A DNA stretch of 64,000 nt from Kribbella italica (GCF_014205135.1 NZ_JACHMY010000001.1:8184001-8248000), one strand, 5' to 3'. Shown: positions 18,206-25,927, numbered from the stretch's first letter. Notes: generated from the sequence alone by a model not told the origin. Program-made: numbers and translations.

Positions 18206-18462
18206 ATGAAAATGACGGGGGAACCGGCGTGGCGGCTGATTGCGCTGTTGCGGCTGGTGGAGCGCGAGCCGGCTGAGCCGGTCGAGGCGAGTGGTGAGGA
18301 CGTCGTGCTGGACGCCTGGTTCGGGCCGAACTCGCCCGGATCCAGCGCGCCCAGGCCGTGGACCTGCCTGCACTCGTCGCGGCGGTCCGAGCCCCCGATT
18401 TCCTGAGCCTGTCCTTCGACACCCGGCGTCATGGATTGACCACACCTGGTGTGGGCACTTGA
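18206..18462 (+). pseudogene. Small gene with an apparent frameshift
   Basis: An ATG at 18206 after GAGAGAGGGGG opens a frame reading MKMTGEPAWRLIALLRLV...EDVVLDAWF that turns into low-quality sequence after about residue 40. In the -1 frame from about 18325, protein-like sequence continues (RAELARIQRAQAVDLPALV then APDFLSLSFDTRRHGL) to TGA at 18460-18462. Joining the two frames gives a plausible protein of about 85 residues ending 20 bases before the next gene. It may be a decayed gene, a sequencing error, or real frameshifting. No family was recognised. Confidence 0.45.
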
Positions 18463-18482
18463 CTGGGGAGAAGGAGGTAGTG

Positions 18483-19088
18483 ATGGCGGCTACGGGGTTC
18501 TTCGGTGGGCAGCGCTATCGGATCGTCTGGACGGCCGTGGTCGGGTTCCTGCTGCTGGCCGGTGCCGGCGCCGCCGTCCTGCTGATCAGCCCGGCCACCT
18601 GCCTGATGACGTTCGTGATGGGCGCGGGCACGGTCGGCTCGGTCTACCTCAGTGCGGGCCTGGCCGACGGGAGACCCGCTCGGCACGTCGCCCGCCAGGT
18701 CGCGAAGTGGTCGCTGCGGTCCGGTGCGCTGGCGCTGGCCGTCTGCGGGTACGTCGTCACCGCCGGCTGGACGACGATCGCGCTCGTCGCCGCCGTCGCC
18801 GCGACCTCGCCGTACGTCGTGAAGCACTTCTGGACGCAGGCCTCGACGATCGAGCAGTACTCCGACGAGGAGCTCTGCCTGGCCTGGTGCCTGAGCAGCA
18901 CCGCGCTGGAGTCGGCGGCGACTGCGGACGAGCGGCTGGCGATCACCGCGACCCGGCTCAGCTACCTCGACGAGCTGGAACGCCGGCAGCCGGAGACCTT
19001 CGCGGCCTGGCTGGAAACAACTCCCCGCCCGACGGCCGATCCGAGTGACTTTTTCACCCGGACCGACCACCACACGTCGCCGGAGTAA
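18483..19088 (+). CDS. Membrane protein of unknown function
   Basis: The 201-residue protein starts at the ATG at 18483 with a strong GGAGAAGGAGG site upstream. Residues about 14-60 form two hydrophobic segments (VWTAVVGFLLLAGAGAAVLL, CLMTFVMGAGTVGSVYLSAG) and residues about 78-115 form one or two more (SGALALAVCGYVVTAGW, TIALVAAVAAT). The C-terminal 80 residues are soluble and helical (STIEQYSDEELCLAWCLSS ... RLAITATRLSYLDELERRQPETFAAWL). No family was recognised. It is probably cotranscribed with the frameshifted small gene before it. Confidence 0.7.
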   Translation: MAATGFFGGQRYRIVWTAVVGFLLLAGAGAAVLLISPATCLMTFVMGAGTVGSVYLSAGLADGRPARHVARQVAKWSLRSGALALAVCGYVVTAGWTTIALVAAVAATSPYVVKHFWTQASTIEQYSDEELCLAWCLSSTALESAATADERLAITATRLSYLDELERRQPETFAAWLETTPRPTADPSDFFTRTDHHTSPE

Positions 19089-19151
19089 GAATGGGTTAAG
19101 CCGCCGTTCACCTGGTTCCTGGCGCCGGGCGCGGTCCGTAGGATCGTTCGG

Positions 19152-19637
19152 ATGCCGGGGCCGACGAGTGGGGGCGTGATCCGGGCTCGCGACCAGGTGG
19201 TCATCGAGCGGGATCCCCAGGACACGTACTTCTTCCTGACCATGCCGCGCAACGTGCTGCGCACCCATCCGCTGGTGGTGCACACGACCGGTGTCACCGA
19301 CCGCTGTGCCGTCGCCGGCGACCAGGTCACCCAGGTGCTGGCCAGCGGCGACGAGATGTTCTCGGCGACGTGGACGGTCGATCGCGCCGAGTGGGGCCGG
19401 CAGTGGACCGTCACCACCGACCAGTACGGCTGGCGCGGGGTCGACGCCCAGGTCGACTACCTCTTCGAACCAGTTGCCGAAGGCACCCGTCTGACCCGGG
19501 TGATGACCGTCCGCCTGGCACCGGGTCACCAGGAGTGCGAGGCCCTTCCGCACTTCACCGACCGGTCGATCCCGCAACGCTTTCTGCACAACGTCAAACA
19601 GCGCGTCGAAACGGTCCGCGCGGCCTTCTCCTTCTGA
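19152..19637 (+). CDS. SRPBCC-like ligand-binding protein
   Basis: The 161 residues read like a START/polyketide-cyclase fold: IRARDQVVIERDPQDTYFFLT at the start, a beta-rich middle (VLASGDEMFSATWTVDRAE, YGWRGVDAQVDYLFEPVAEGTRLTRVMTVRL) and a final helix IPQRFLHNVKQRVETVRAAF. TAGGAT lies 7 bases before the ATG. Such proteins bind hydrophobic ligands in a central cavity; the ligand and role are unknown. It converges with the XRE regulator gene, 8 bases apart. Confidence 0.7.
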   Translation: MPGPTSGGVIRARDQVVIERDPQDTYFFLTMPRNVLRTHPLVVHTTGVTDRCAVAGDQVTQVLASGDEMFSATWTVDRAEWGRQWTVTTDQYGWRGVDAQVDYLFEPVAEGTRLTRVMTVRLAPGHQECEALPHFTDRSIPQRFLHNVKQRVETVRAAFSF

Positions 19638-19645
19638 GCAAGGAA

Positions 19646-20542
19646 TCACTCAGTGGTCTTGATGATCTCCTTCAGCAGCTCCTCGGTCTCGCGCGGCGTG
19701 CCGGCCGCGATCGACAGCGCGTCCATGGTGATGACGTACTTGTCGAGGTCCTCGCGCTTGTCCAGGTAGACGGCGCTGGTGAGGTGCTCGATGTAGACGA
19801 CGTCGGGCAGGTCGGTCTCGGCGAAACGCAGGATGCTGAAGGCGCCGCCGGTCGCGGCGTACAGGCCCTTGTCGAACGGGATCACCTGCAGCGTCACGTT
19901 CGGGCGCCGCGAGACCTCCAGCAGGTGCTCGAGCTGCTCACGCAGTACGCCGGGTACGCCGACGCCGCGGCGCAGAACCGACTCGTCGAGAACGGCCCAC
20001 AGCCGCAGGGGGCGCAGCTTGCTGGTCAGGACGGCCTGCCGCTCGACCCGCAGCGTGACGAGCCGCTCGACCTCGGCCTGCGGCAGCGGCGCCTCGCTGT
20101 GGCCGAGCTGCATGACGGCGCGGGCGTACCCGGCGGTCTGCAGCAGGCCCGGGACGAACTGCGACTCGAAGGTCCGGATCATGTCCGCGGCGACCTCGAG
20201 GCCGAGGTAGGCGTGGAACCAGTTCGGCGTGAGGTCGTCGTAGCGCTGCCACCAGCCGGGGTTGTTCGCCTGCTGCGCAAGGTCGAGCAGCCGTTCGCGC
20301 TCGCCGGCGTCGTCCATCCGGTACAGCGTCAGCAGGTCGTCGACGTCGCGCGGCTTGAAGCCGACCTTGCCGAGCTCGAGCCGGCTGATCTTCGACTCCG
20401 ACCCGCGGATCGCCCAGCCCGCGTCACCGCGGCTGATCCCGGCCTCCTCGCGCATCCGGCGCAGGTGGGCCCCGAGCATGATCCGCAGGGCGGTCGGCCC
20501 GCCCGGCGCGCCCTGCTCCTCGGTCACCAGGACCCTCCCCAT
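19646..20542 (-). CDS. XRE family regulator with DUF5753 domain
   Basis: The 298-residue protein has an N-terminal helix-turn-helix (LGAHLRRMREEAGISRGDAGWAIRGSESKISRLELGK spans about residues 23-60) and a C-terminal DUF5753 domain (FESQFVPGLLQTAGYARAVM, RQAVL near residue 163, LQVIPFDKGLYAATGGAFSILRF, VVYIEHLTSAVYLD). These regulators are abundant in actinobacteria and often sit next to DUF397 or SAM-methyltransferase genes; here a DUF574 methyltransferase gene diverges from it. GGAGAG lies before the ATG. Confidence 0.92.
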   Translation of the reverse strand: MGRVLVTEEQGAPGGPTALRIMLGAHLRRMREEAGISRGDAGWAIRGSESKISRLELGKVGFKPRDVDDLLTLYRMDDAGERERLLDLAQQANNPGWWQRYDDLTPNWFHAYLGLEVAADMIRTFESQFVPGLLQTAGYARAVMQLGHSEAPLPQAEVERLVTLRVERQAVLTSKLRPLRLWAVLDESVLRRGVGVPGVLREQLEHLLEVSRRPNVTLQVIPFDKGLYAATGGAFSILRFAETDLPDVVYIEHLTSAVYLDKREDLDKYVITMDALSIAAGTPRETEELLKEIIKTTE

Positions 20543-20687
20543 CGACTCTCCAGCGACGTGCCCGCCGATCTTTGCACGTTCGGCCGGAGATTGGGGAGTC
20601 CGGACTCGCTACGGGGTGTGATATTTCCGCTCCGATGTGGATAGGCTCGGGTCTTCCGCCGAACCGTCCCCCGAGTGAGGTCGCCGC

Positions 20688-21518
20688 ATGTCCGACGCCA
20701 CCAAGGCTCCCAGCTCCGTCCCGGTCGGGGTGGACACCACCCGGGCCAGCATCGCGCGCGTGTACGACGCGGCGCTGAACGGCAAGGACAACTTCGAGAT
20801 CGACCGCGAAGTGCTGCGGCAGGTCGCGACGGTGGCCCCGCAGGTGAACGACCTGGCCTGGTCGAACCGCAACTTCCTGATCCGCGCCTGCCGCTTCCTG
20901 GCCGGCCAGGTCGGCATCACGCAGTACCTGGACTGCGGCTCCGGCCTGCCGACCGCGGAGAACACGCACCAGGTCGTGCAGCGGCTGCAGCCGGCCGCGA
21001 AGGTGCTCTACATCGACAACGACCCGGTGGTGCTCGCGCACGGCCGCGCGCTGCTGGAGGAGAACGACCGGACCCTGTTCATCAGCGCGGACATCTTCGA
21101 GCCCGAGAAGGTGCTGGCCGAGCCGCAGGTGCAGGAGTTCCTCGACTTCGACCAGCCGATCGCCCTGATCCACAACGGCACCCTGCACCACTACCTGGGC
21201 GACGACGGCCCGGACCTGATGAAGACGTACATGGACGCGCTCGTCCCGGGCTCGTACTCGGTCGTCGCGCACTTCTACGACCCGCAGACCCCCGAGCACT
21301 CGGCGATCGCGCGGGCGATGGAGGACAAGTTCACCCACAGCCCGATGGGTAGCGGCGTGTTCCGGACCTACGACCAGATCCGCGCGATGTTCCCCGGCCA
21401 GGAGCTGGTCGAGCCCGGCCTGGTCCTGTGCGACGACTGGTGGCCGGACGGCCCCCGGGTCAAGCCGCTGAACCAGGTCGAGGAGTGCATCGCGAGCGGC
21501 GTCGGCCGAAAGGTCTGA
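20688..21518 (+). CDS. DUF574-family SAM-dependent methyltransferase
   Basis: The 276-residue protein matches the actinobacterial DUF574/Methyltransf_19 family: VGVDTTRASIARVYDAALNGKDNFEIDREVL, NRNFLIRACRFLAGQVGITQYLDCGSGLPTAENTHQVVQ, VLYIDNDPVVLAHGRALL, then ALIHNGTLHHYLGD and FYDPQTPEHS. The fold is a Rossmann methyltransferase with the variant motif I DCGSGLPT. The family is expanded in Streptomyces and relatives and its substrates are unknown. A GAGG site precedes the ATG, and it diverges from an XRE-DUF5753 regulator. Confidence 0.92.
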   Translation: MSDATKAPSSVPVGVDTTRASIARVYDAALNGKDNFEIDREVLRQVATVAPQVNDLAWSNRNFLIRACRFLAGQVGITQYLDCGSGLPTAENTHQVVQRLQPAAKVLYIDNDPVVLAHGRALLEENDRTLFISADIFEPEKVLAEPQVQEFLDFDQPIALIHNGTLHHYLGDDGPDLMKTYMDALVPGSYSVVAHFYDPQTPEHSAIARAMEDKFTHSPMGSGVFRTYDQIRAMFPGQELVEPGLVLCDDWWPDGPRVKPLNQVEECIASGVGRKV

Positions 21519-21522
21519 CCGC

Positions 21523-21555
21523 CGGTACGCCGTACCGACTGTTGCTTGGGGCAAC
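21523..21555. terminator. Two small hairpins between convergent genes
   Basis: CGGTACG-C-CGTACCG (21523-21537) and GTTGC-5-GCAAC (21541-21555) fill the 39-bp gap between two convergent genes. They may help terminate both transcripts, but the stems are short and the first loop is too small for a normal hairpin. Confidence 0.4.
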
Positions 21556-21557
21556 CA

Positions 21558-22112
21558 TCAGGAGGTCTCGGACACCAGGACCAGAGTCGTGTCCGGCTCC
21601 AGCGCGCGGAACACGTGCGGGAGGTCGCCGGGGTAGGCGATGTAGTCGCCCGGCGTGAGCTCGACCGGTTCGGAGCTGAGGCCGACCAGAGCACGGCCCG
21701 TTCCCAGTACGACGTGCTCGATCGTGCCCGGCATGTGCGGCTCGGAGTCGCGGCCCGGGCCGGGTGCGATCGTCAGCCGGTAGATGTCGCGCCGCGCGTT
21801 CGGCGGGCAGGACGCGACCAGGGTCGCGCTGTAGTCGGCCTTCTCGGACCGGATTGCCGGCCCCTCGTCCGCCCGGATCACCTGCACCTTCGGCCGCGGC
21901 GGGTCGATCAGGTCGCCGAACTGGATCTCCAGTGCGACACACAACGCCCACAGCGTCTCGACGCTGGGGTTGCCGGTCCCCGACTCCAGCTGGGACAGCG
22001 TGGACTTCGCGACGCCGGCCCGTTTGGCGACCTCGCTCAGCGACAGCCCGGTCCGGGCACGTTCCCGGCGCAGCGAGCCCGCGATCACGTCGAGTGGTGC
22101 CTTGCTGTCCAT
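21558..22112 (-). CDS. XRE-cupin transcriptional regulator of azlCD
   Basis: The 184-residue protein pairs an N-terminal helix-turn-helix (LSLSEVAKRAGVAKSTLSQLESGTGNPSVETL region, about residues 24-55) with a C-terminal cupin (HMPGTIEHVVLGTGRALVGL, LTPGDYIAYPGDLPHVFRAL). Regulators of this design often sit next to amino-acid exporters. The start at 22112 has GGAG nearby; a second ATG at 22127 is possible. It diverges from azlC across GTTCG-N6-CGAAC repeats. Confidence 0.9.
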   Translation of the reverse strand: MDSKAPLDVIAGSLRRERARTGLSLSEVAKRAGVAKSTLSQLESGTGNPSVETLWALCVALEIQFGDLIDPPRPKVQVIRADEGPAIRSEKADYSATLVASCPPNARRDIYRLTIAPGPGRDSEPHMPGTIEHVVLGTGRALVGLSSEPVELTPGDYIAYPGDLPHVFRALEPDTTLVLVSETS

Positions 22113-22135
22113 CAGTGTTCGCTCCATCGGTCCAT

Positions 22136-22200
22136 GCGTTCGACTTGACGAACGCTGCCAGTCTGTTCATCATAAAACCCATGCGTTCGATCTGGCGAAC
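22136..22200. promoter_or_regulatory. XRE-cupin operators and azlC promoter
   Basis: GCGTTCG-6-CGAACGC (22136-22155) is a perfect 7-base-arm repeat; a second, GTTCG-6-CGAAC (22185-22200), lies inside the first codons of azlC. TTGACG (22145-22150) and CATCAT (22168-22173) are spaced 17 bases apart and look like the azlC -35 and -10 boxes. The first repeat overlaps the -35 box, which fits repression. Confidence 0.75.
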
Positions 22201-22870
22201 ACTCGACCCGGCCCTGGCCCGCGACATCGCTCTGGTCTGCCTGGCCGACAGCGTCGTCGGGCTCTCGTACGGCGCGATCAGCGTCGGCGGGGGACTGAGC
22301 CTGTGGGTGCCGGTCGCGATGTCGTTGCTGGTGTTCGCGGGCGCGTCGCAGTTCCTGTTCGTCGGCATCGTCGCGGCCGGGGGCTCGCCGATCGCGGCGA
22401 CCATCGCGGGGCTGCTGGTGAACAGCCGGCACGTCGCGTTCGGGCTGGCGGTCAGCGACGTGATCGGCGGCGGCTGGCGGCGGGTGGCCGGCAGTCACCT
22501 GATGACCGACGAGAACGTCGCGTTCGCGCTCGGCCAGGAGGAGCTGCGGCACAAGCGCGCGGCGTACTGGCTGTGCGGGATCGGGATCTTCGTCAGCTGG
22601 AACGTCGGGGTGGTGGTCGGCGCGCTCGCCGGGTCGGTGATCACGGACACCGCCGCGTTCGGGCTGGACGCCGCGTTCCCCGCCGTACTGCTCGCGCTGG
22701 TGCTGCCCGCGCTGAAGGACAAGGCGACCCGTACGGCGGCGCTGATCGGCTCGGTCGTCGCGCTCGCGGCGACGCCGTTCCTGCCCGCCGGTGTGCCGGT
22801 GCTGCTGGCACTCGTCGGTCTGCTCTTCTACCGCCCGATCAAGGCCGACCGAACCCTGGAACCCGCCTGA
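22181..22870 (+). CDS. azlC: AzlC family branched-chain amino acid exporter subunit
   Basis: This 229-residue membrane protein has the AzlC pattern: ARDIALVCLADSVVGLSYGAISVGGG, VAMSLLVFAGASQFLFVGIVAAGGSPIAATIAGLLVNSRHVAFGLAVSDV, then LMTDENVAFAL and five or six further helices. In Bacillus AzlCD exports branched-chain amino acids such as azaleucine. The next gene is azlD, starting on the last base of this stop codon, so the two are translated together. The XRE-cupin regulator diverges upstream. Confidence 0.92.
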   Translation: MRSIWRTLDPALARDIALVCLADSVVGLSYGAISVGGGLSLWVPVAMSLLVFAGASQFLFVGIVAAGGSPIAATIAGLLVNSRHVAFGLAVSDVIGGGWRRVAGSHLMTDENVAFALGQEELRHKRAAYWLCGIGIFVSWNVGVVVGALAGSVITDTAAFGLDAAFPAVLLALVLPALKDKATRTAALIGSVVALAATPFLPAGVPVLLALVGLLFYRPIKADRTLEPA

Positions 22871-23193
22871 TGAACAACCCGCTCCTGGTCCTCGTCGCGA
22901 TCCTGATCCTTGCCGTAGGCACCTTTTCGCTGCGGATCGCCGGCCCGCTGATGCGTGCCCGCTTCGAGCTCTCCGACCGCACGCAGCAGCTGCTCTCCAC
23001 CGCCGCGGTCGTCCTGCTCGCCGCGCTGGTCGCCACCGCGACGCTCACCGCGGGCCACACGTACGCCGGGATCGCGCGGCCCGTCGGCGTACTGGTCGGT
23101 GGAGTCCTCGCCTGGCGCCGAGCGCCCTTCGTCCTGGTCGTGGTCGCCGCCGCGGCCACCGCCGCGGGGCTTCGCCTGCTCGGCGTTCCCTGA
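22870..23193 (+). CDS. azlD: AzlD family branched-chain amino acid exporter subunit
   Basis: A 107-residue partner of AzlC with about four helices (LLVLVAILILAVGTFSLRIAGPLM, LLSTAAVVLLAALVATATL, APFVLVVVAAAATAAGLRLLGVP). The motif TFSLRIAGP is typical of AzlD. It overlaps azlC by one base (TGATG). The last eight codons (GLRLLGVP) form the left copy of a 26-bp direct repeat whose other copy ends at 23499. Confidence 0.9.
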   Translation: MNNPLLVLVAILILAVGTFSLRIAGPLMRARFELSDRTQQLLSTAAVVLLAALVATATLTAGHTYAGIARPVGVLVGGVLAWRRAPFVLVVVAAAATAAGLRLLGVP

Positions 23194-23499
23194 CTCTCTC
23201 GGGATACGTCGTCGCGCGGTCGGTCGAGAAGGTGCCACCGCAGGCGGTCATCGTCAGCTGCCCGGGTGGCTACGACCTCGACCTGAACTACGGCGTCGGA
23301 CCGCGGTCGGGCGTACTCGCGTTCACGCTGGCGCTGATCGGCGCGATCTTCTCGTTCGTCGGGTTCGCCCTCCTCGGCACGTTCCTCCTGGTCCGGAGCC
23401 ACCGGCGTACACCCATCGGCTCTCACCGGCCGGGCCGCAGGACACTCGCCCCCAGGACACCTGACAGATCCCAGGGGCTCCGCCTGCTCGGCGTTCCCT
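23166..23499. repeat. 26-bp direct repeat framing a gene fragment
   Basis: The last 26 bases of azlD (23166-23191) recur at 23474-23499 with a single T-to-C difference, 308 bp downstream. The space between holds a truncated relative of the membrane protein encoded at 24437. No terminal inverted repeats or transposase are present. The arrangement records a past insertion or duplication at the azlD 3' end. Confidence 0.85.
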
Positions 23500-23501
23500 A
23501 G
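23193..23501 (+). pseudogene. 5'-truncated fragment of a paralogous membrane protein gene
   Basis: From 23205 the frame reads YVVARSVEKVPPQAVIVSC, then a hydrophobic segment (VLAFTLALIGAIFSFVGFALLGTFLLV) and basic residues RSHRR. This matches residues 102-170 of the protein at 24437 (YVVAQSVGKVPPQEVVVDC, second membrane segment, RRRRVR). There is no start codon, no first membrane segment and no repeat tail, and the frame then runs into the right copy of the direct repeat and stops at TAG 23499-23501. It is best read as a gene relic. Confidence 0.7.
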
Positions 23502-24364
23502 AGCACCTGCAGCAGGTACCTCTCCAGCCGGTCCCGCAGTACGCCGGGCGTCAGGTCGGTGCGGCCGAGCTCGCGCCACGGACCGGCCACCTTCTCGGCG
23601 TCCGGCGCGAAGCCGAGCGCGTCGAGGACGCGCCAGTGCCGGAGATCCGTGGAGACTCGTCCGCCCGCGGCGACGTACAGGTCGGCGAAGCGCGCACCGA
23701 CCTCCGGGCCGTGCAGCAACGCCAGCGCCGTCGAGCAGTGCGCGACATCCAGATCCGCCGGCCCCCAGGAGGTCTCGACCCAGTCGACGACGCCGGTGAC
23801 ACGCTCACCGTCGAACAGCACGTTGCCCGGATGGAAGTCCCGGTGCAGCAGCACACCGTCGTACGGCGGAAGCTCGCGCCCGATGAGCTCGACCGCCCGC
23901 GTCCACACCTCCGGCCGGTTGGTTGCCTCGGGCACCCGGACCGTGCTGGGCGAGACCCAGACCTGGAACTCGCGCGGCCTCGGGTCGATGCGGACACGGT
24001 GGATCGCGACCAGTTGCTCGGCGAGCTGCGGGGAGCGGTCGGCCTGGACGTCGACAGAGCCCGGCAGCAACGACATCACCAGCGACGGTGCTTCGCCGGA
24101 CTGGGCTGTCGCGTCGACGGCCAGTAGGCGTGGTGCCGGGACGCCTTCGACGTCGGTGAGCGCGCGGAGCATCCCGGCCTCCCGTTCGAGCAGTCCTTCC
24201 GCGTGCCGGCGGAAGAACTCGGTCACGAACGAGCGGACCACGACCTCCCGCCCGTCGGCGAGCCGGACGCGGCGCATCTCGGACGTCCAGCCGCCGCGCA
24301 ACGACGTCACCGCGACGACGTCGCTGCCGGTCTGTTCGCTCACCCAGCGCAGCAGCTTCTCCAC
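23498..24364 (-). CDS. Aminoglycoside phosphotransferase (APH) family kinase-like protein
   Basis: The 288-residue protein has the APH/choline kinase pattern: LRGGWTSEMRRVRLADGREVVVRSF (nucleotide-binding loop and lysine-replacing strand), the catalytic loop LLHRDFHPGNVLFDGE (HxDxxxxN, about residues 190-204) and GVVDWVETSWGPADLDVAH (metal-binding D). The start is taken as GTG 24364 because TAGGGT lies 7 bases upstream; GTG 24373 is an alternative. Such proteins phosphorylate small alcohols or aminoglycosides; the substrate is not predictable. Its stop codon lies at the end of the right direct repeat. Confidence 0.85.
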   Translation of the reverse strand: MEKLLRWVSEQTGSDVVAVTSLRGGWTSEMRRVRLADGREVVVRSFVTEFFRRHAEGLLEREAGMLRALTDVEGVPAPRLLAVDATAQSGEAPSLVMSLLPGSVDVQADRSPQLAEQLVAIHRVRIDPRPREFQVWVSPSTVRVPEATNRPEVWTRAVELIGRELPPYDGVLLHRDFHPGNVLFDGERVTGVVDWVETSWGPADLDVAHCSTALALLHGPEVGARFADLYVAAGGRVSTDLRHWRVLDALGFAPDAEKVAGPWRELGRTDLTPGVLRDRLERYLLQVL

Positions 24365-24436
24365 GGACCGCACCCTACGTCGCCCTTTCGGGCAGATCGG
24401 CCGGGGAGGATCCTCCGGCGGGTTAGCGTGCGGGGT

Positions 24437-25294
24437 ATGACGAGCTACTCCGGGGGACCTGTGGCGCCGAAGCGGACACTGACGTGGATCGCGGTCGGTT
24501 GCTTCGTCCTCGGGCTGGTGCTGAGCGGGATCTTCGTGGTCCGCCTGGTGCAGAACCTGCCGAAGGCCCCGACCCGGGTCGACGGTGGAACCGTCCAGCT
24601 GACCGCGGACGGGCTGACCGTGTACTCGACGGTCCCCGCACTGATCCCGCCCTGTACGGCGAAGGACGCCTCCGGCGCCGACATCCCGATGGAACGGGTG
24701 AAGGGTTCGCAGCAGATCACCGTGAACGACGACACCTGGTACGTCGTCGCCCAGTCGGTCGGCAAGGTCCCGCCCCAGGAGGTCGTGGTCGACTGCGACT
24801 CCGCCGGCGCCGGCGGAACGTTCTACGCCGGCCCCAAGCTCGCCATCGCCTCGCTGGTGGTGTCGGTGCTGCTGGCGATCGGCTCGTTCCTGTTCTTCTT
24901 CCTGATCGGCATCGTGCTGATCATCGTCGACAACGTCCGCAGACGCCGCGTGAGAAAGGCAACCATGGCTAACCCCGGCCCGAACAACCCGCCCACCCAG
25001 GCCAGCACGTTCCCGACCATCGGCCAGAACGGTGTGGACCCGGACTACCCGGTCCCGCCCGCCGACCAGCCCCGCGGCTACACCCAGCACGGCGGCCCCG
25101 GCACCGGCAACGACGGCGTGGACCCCGACTACCCGGCCCCGCAGCCGGCCCCGCCCGGCCCGGGCAACGACGGCGTCGACCCGGACTACCCGGCCCCGCC
25201 CGCCGAAACCGACGGCGTAGACCCGGACTACCCGGCCCCGCCCGCCGAAACCGACGGAGTAGACCCCGACTACCCGGCCCCGCCGCGGAGCTAG
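24437..25294 (+). CDS. Two-span membrane protein with GVDPDYPAPP repeat tail
   Basis: Layout of the 285 residues: a short N-terminus; membrane segment 1 at about 15-37; an outside domain at 38-133 with two cysteines (PPCTAKD, VVVDCDS); membrane segment 2 at about 135-165; a basic stop-transfer stretch RRRRVRK; and a Pro/Gly-rich cytoplasmic tail with five GVDPDYP(A/V)P units. TAGCGT lies 7 bases before the ATG. A truncated paralogue of the outside domain and segment 2 lies 1.2 kb upstream. No known family was recognised. The tail could bind a cytoplasmic or cell-envelope partner (inference). Confidence 0.75.
   Translation: MTSYSGGPVAPKRTLTWIAVGCFVLGLVLSGIFVVRLVQNLPKAPTRVDGGTVQLTADGLTVYSTVPALIPPCTAKDASGADIPMERVKGSQQITVNDDTWYVVAQSVGKVPPQEVVVDCDSAGAGGTFYAGPKLAIASLVVSVLLAIGSFLFFFLIGIVLIIVDNVRRRRVRKATMANPGPNNPPTQASTFPTIGQNGVDPDYPVPPADQPRGYTQHGGPGTGNDGVDPDYPAPQPAPPGPGNDGVDPDYPAPPAETDGVDPDYPAPPAETDGVDPDYPAPPRS
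25031..25288 (+). repeat. Five GVDPDYP-coding repeats
   Basis: Units start at 25031, 25115, 25172, 25214 and 25256. The last three are 42 bp apart and nearly identical, so they look like recent tandem duplication; the earlier ones are 84 and 57 bp apart. All keep the frame. Copy number may differ between strains. Confidence 0.85.
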
Positions 25295-25927
25295 TCAGCT
25301 GACGGCGACGGTCGCCAGCCAGTAGTACTCGAACGACTCGAAGCGGATCTCCGAGCCCACCGCCCGGAGGTCCGCTTCGACGTTCCCCGCGGCGGGGAAG
25401 TTCTTGAGGATCTCGTACGACGACCCGTCGGCCAGCCGCCGAGTCTGATACGTGTCACCACCCGGCCCTGTCGAGGTCACCGGCGAACTGCTGCCCTCGA
25501 CGTACAGGTTGTCGACGAGCACCACCCGCCGCCCGCGTCGCCCGAGCCGACGGACGAACTCCGCGGCGTCGGCCCGCGGCACGTGCGACCAGAAGAACCC
25601 GGCGAACACCACGTCGTACTCCCCGCCGACCGTGTCCAGCTCCGCGACATCCACCGCCTGGAAGGACACGTCGCCCGAGTACGACCGCTCTCGCGCGACC
25701 GCCAGTGTCTCCTCGGCGAGGTCCGTCGCGAGGACGGACCGGGCCGCGGGTGCCATCACCGCTGTCCAGTAGCCGGTGCCGGCGGCGACCTCGAGCACGC
25801 GAAGCCCGTCCACCAGTTCGACCACCGCCGACCGGAGCCGGCGGAGATCGTCCTGGCGTTCGGGCTTCGCGTACACCGCGTCGTACTCGCCGGCGCGGCG
25901 CCGGTAGTACTCGGTCAGGTCGTTCAT
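25295..25927 (-). CDS. Class I SAM-dependent methyltransferase
   Basis: A 210-residue methyltransferase: EYYRRRAGEYDAVYAKPERQDDL at the start, motif I VLEVAAGTGYWTAVMAP, then VLATDLAEETLAVAR, and EYDVVFAGFFWSHVPR. The ending with YQTRRLADGSSYEILKNFP resembles a group of small class I enzymes with unknown substrates. Its stop codon begins at the base right after the stop of the repeat-tail protein gene; the two are convergent with no gap. Confidence 0.87.
   Translation of the reverse strand: MNDLTEYYRRRAGEYDAVYAKPERQDDLRRLRSAVVELVDGLRVLEVAAGTGYWTAVMAPAARSVLATDLAEETLAVARERSYSGDVSFQAVDVAELDTVGGEYDVVFAGFFWSHVPRADAAEFVRRLGRRGRRVVLVDNLYVEGSSSPVTSTGPGGDTYQTRRLADGSSYEILKNFPAAGNVEADLRAVGSEIRFESFEYYWLATVAVS

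Noticed and set aside
23166..23501. Insertion sequence or transposon with target-site duplication
   Set aside because: No transposase and no terminal inverted repeats were found, and the 26-bp direct repeat is longer than a usual target duplication.
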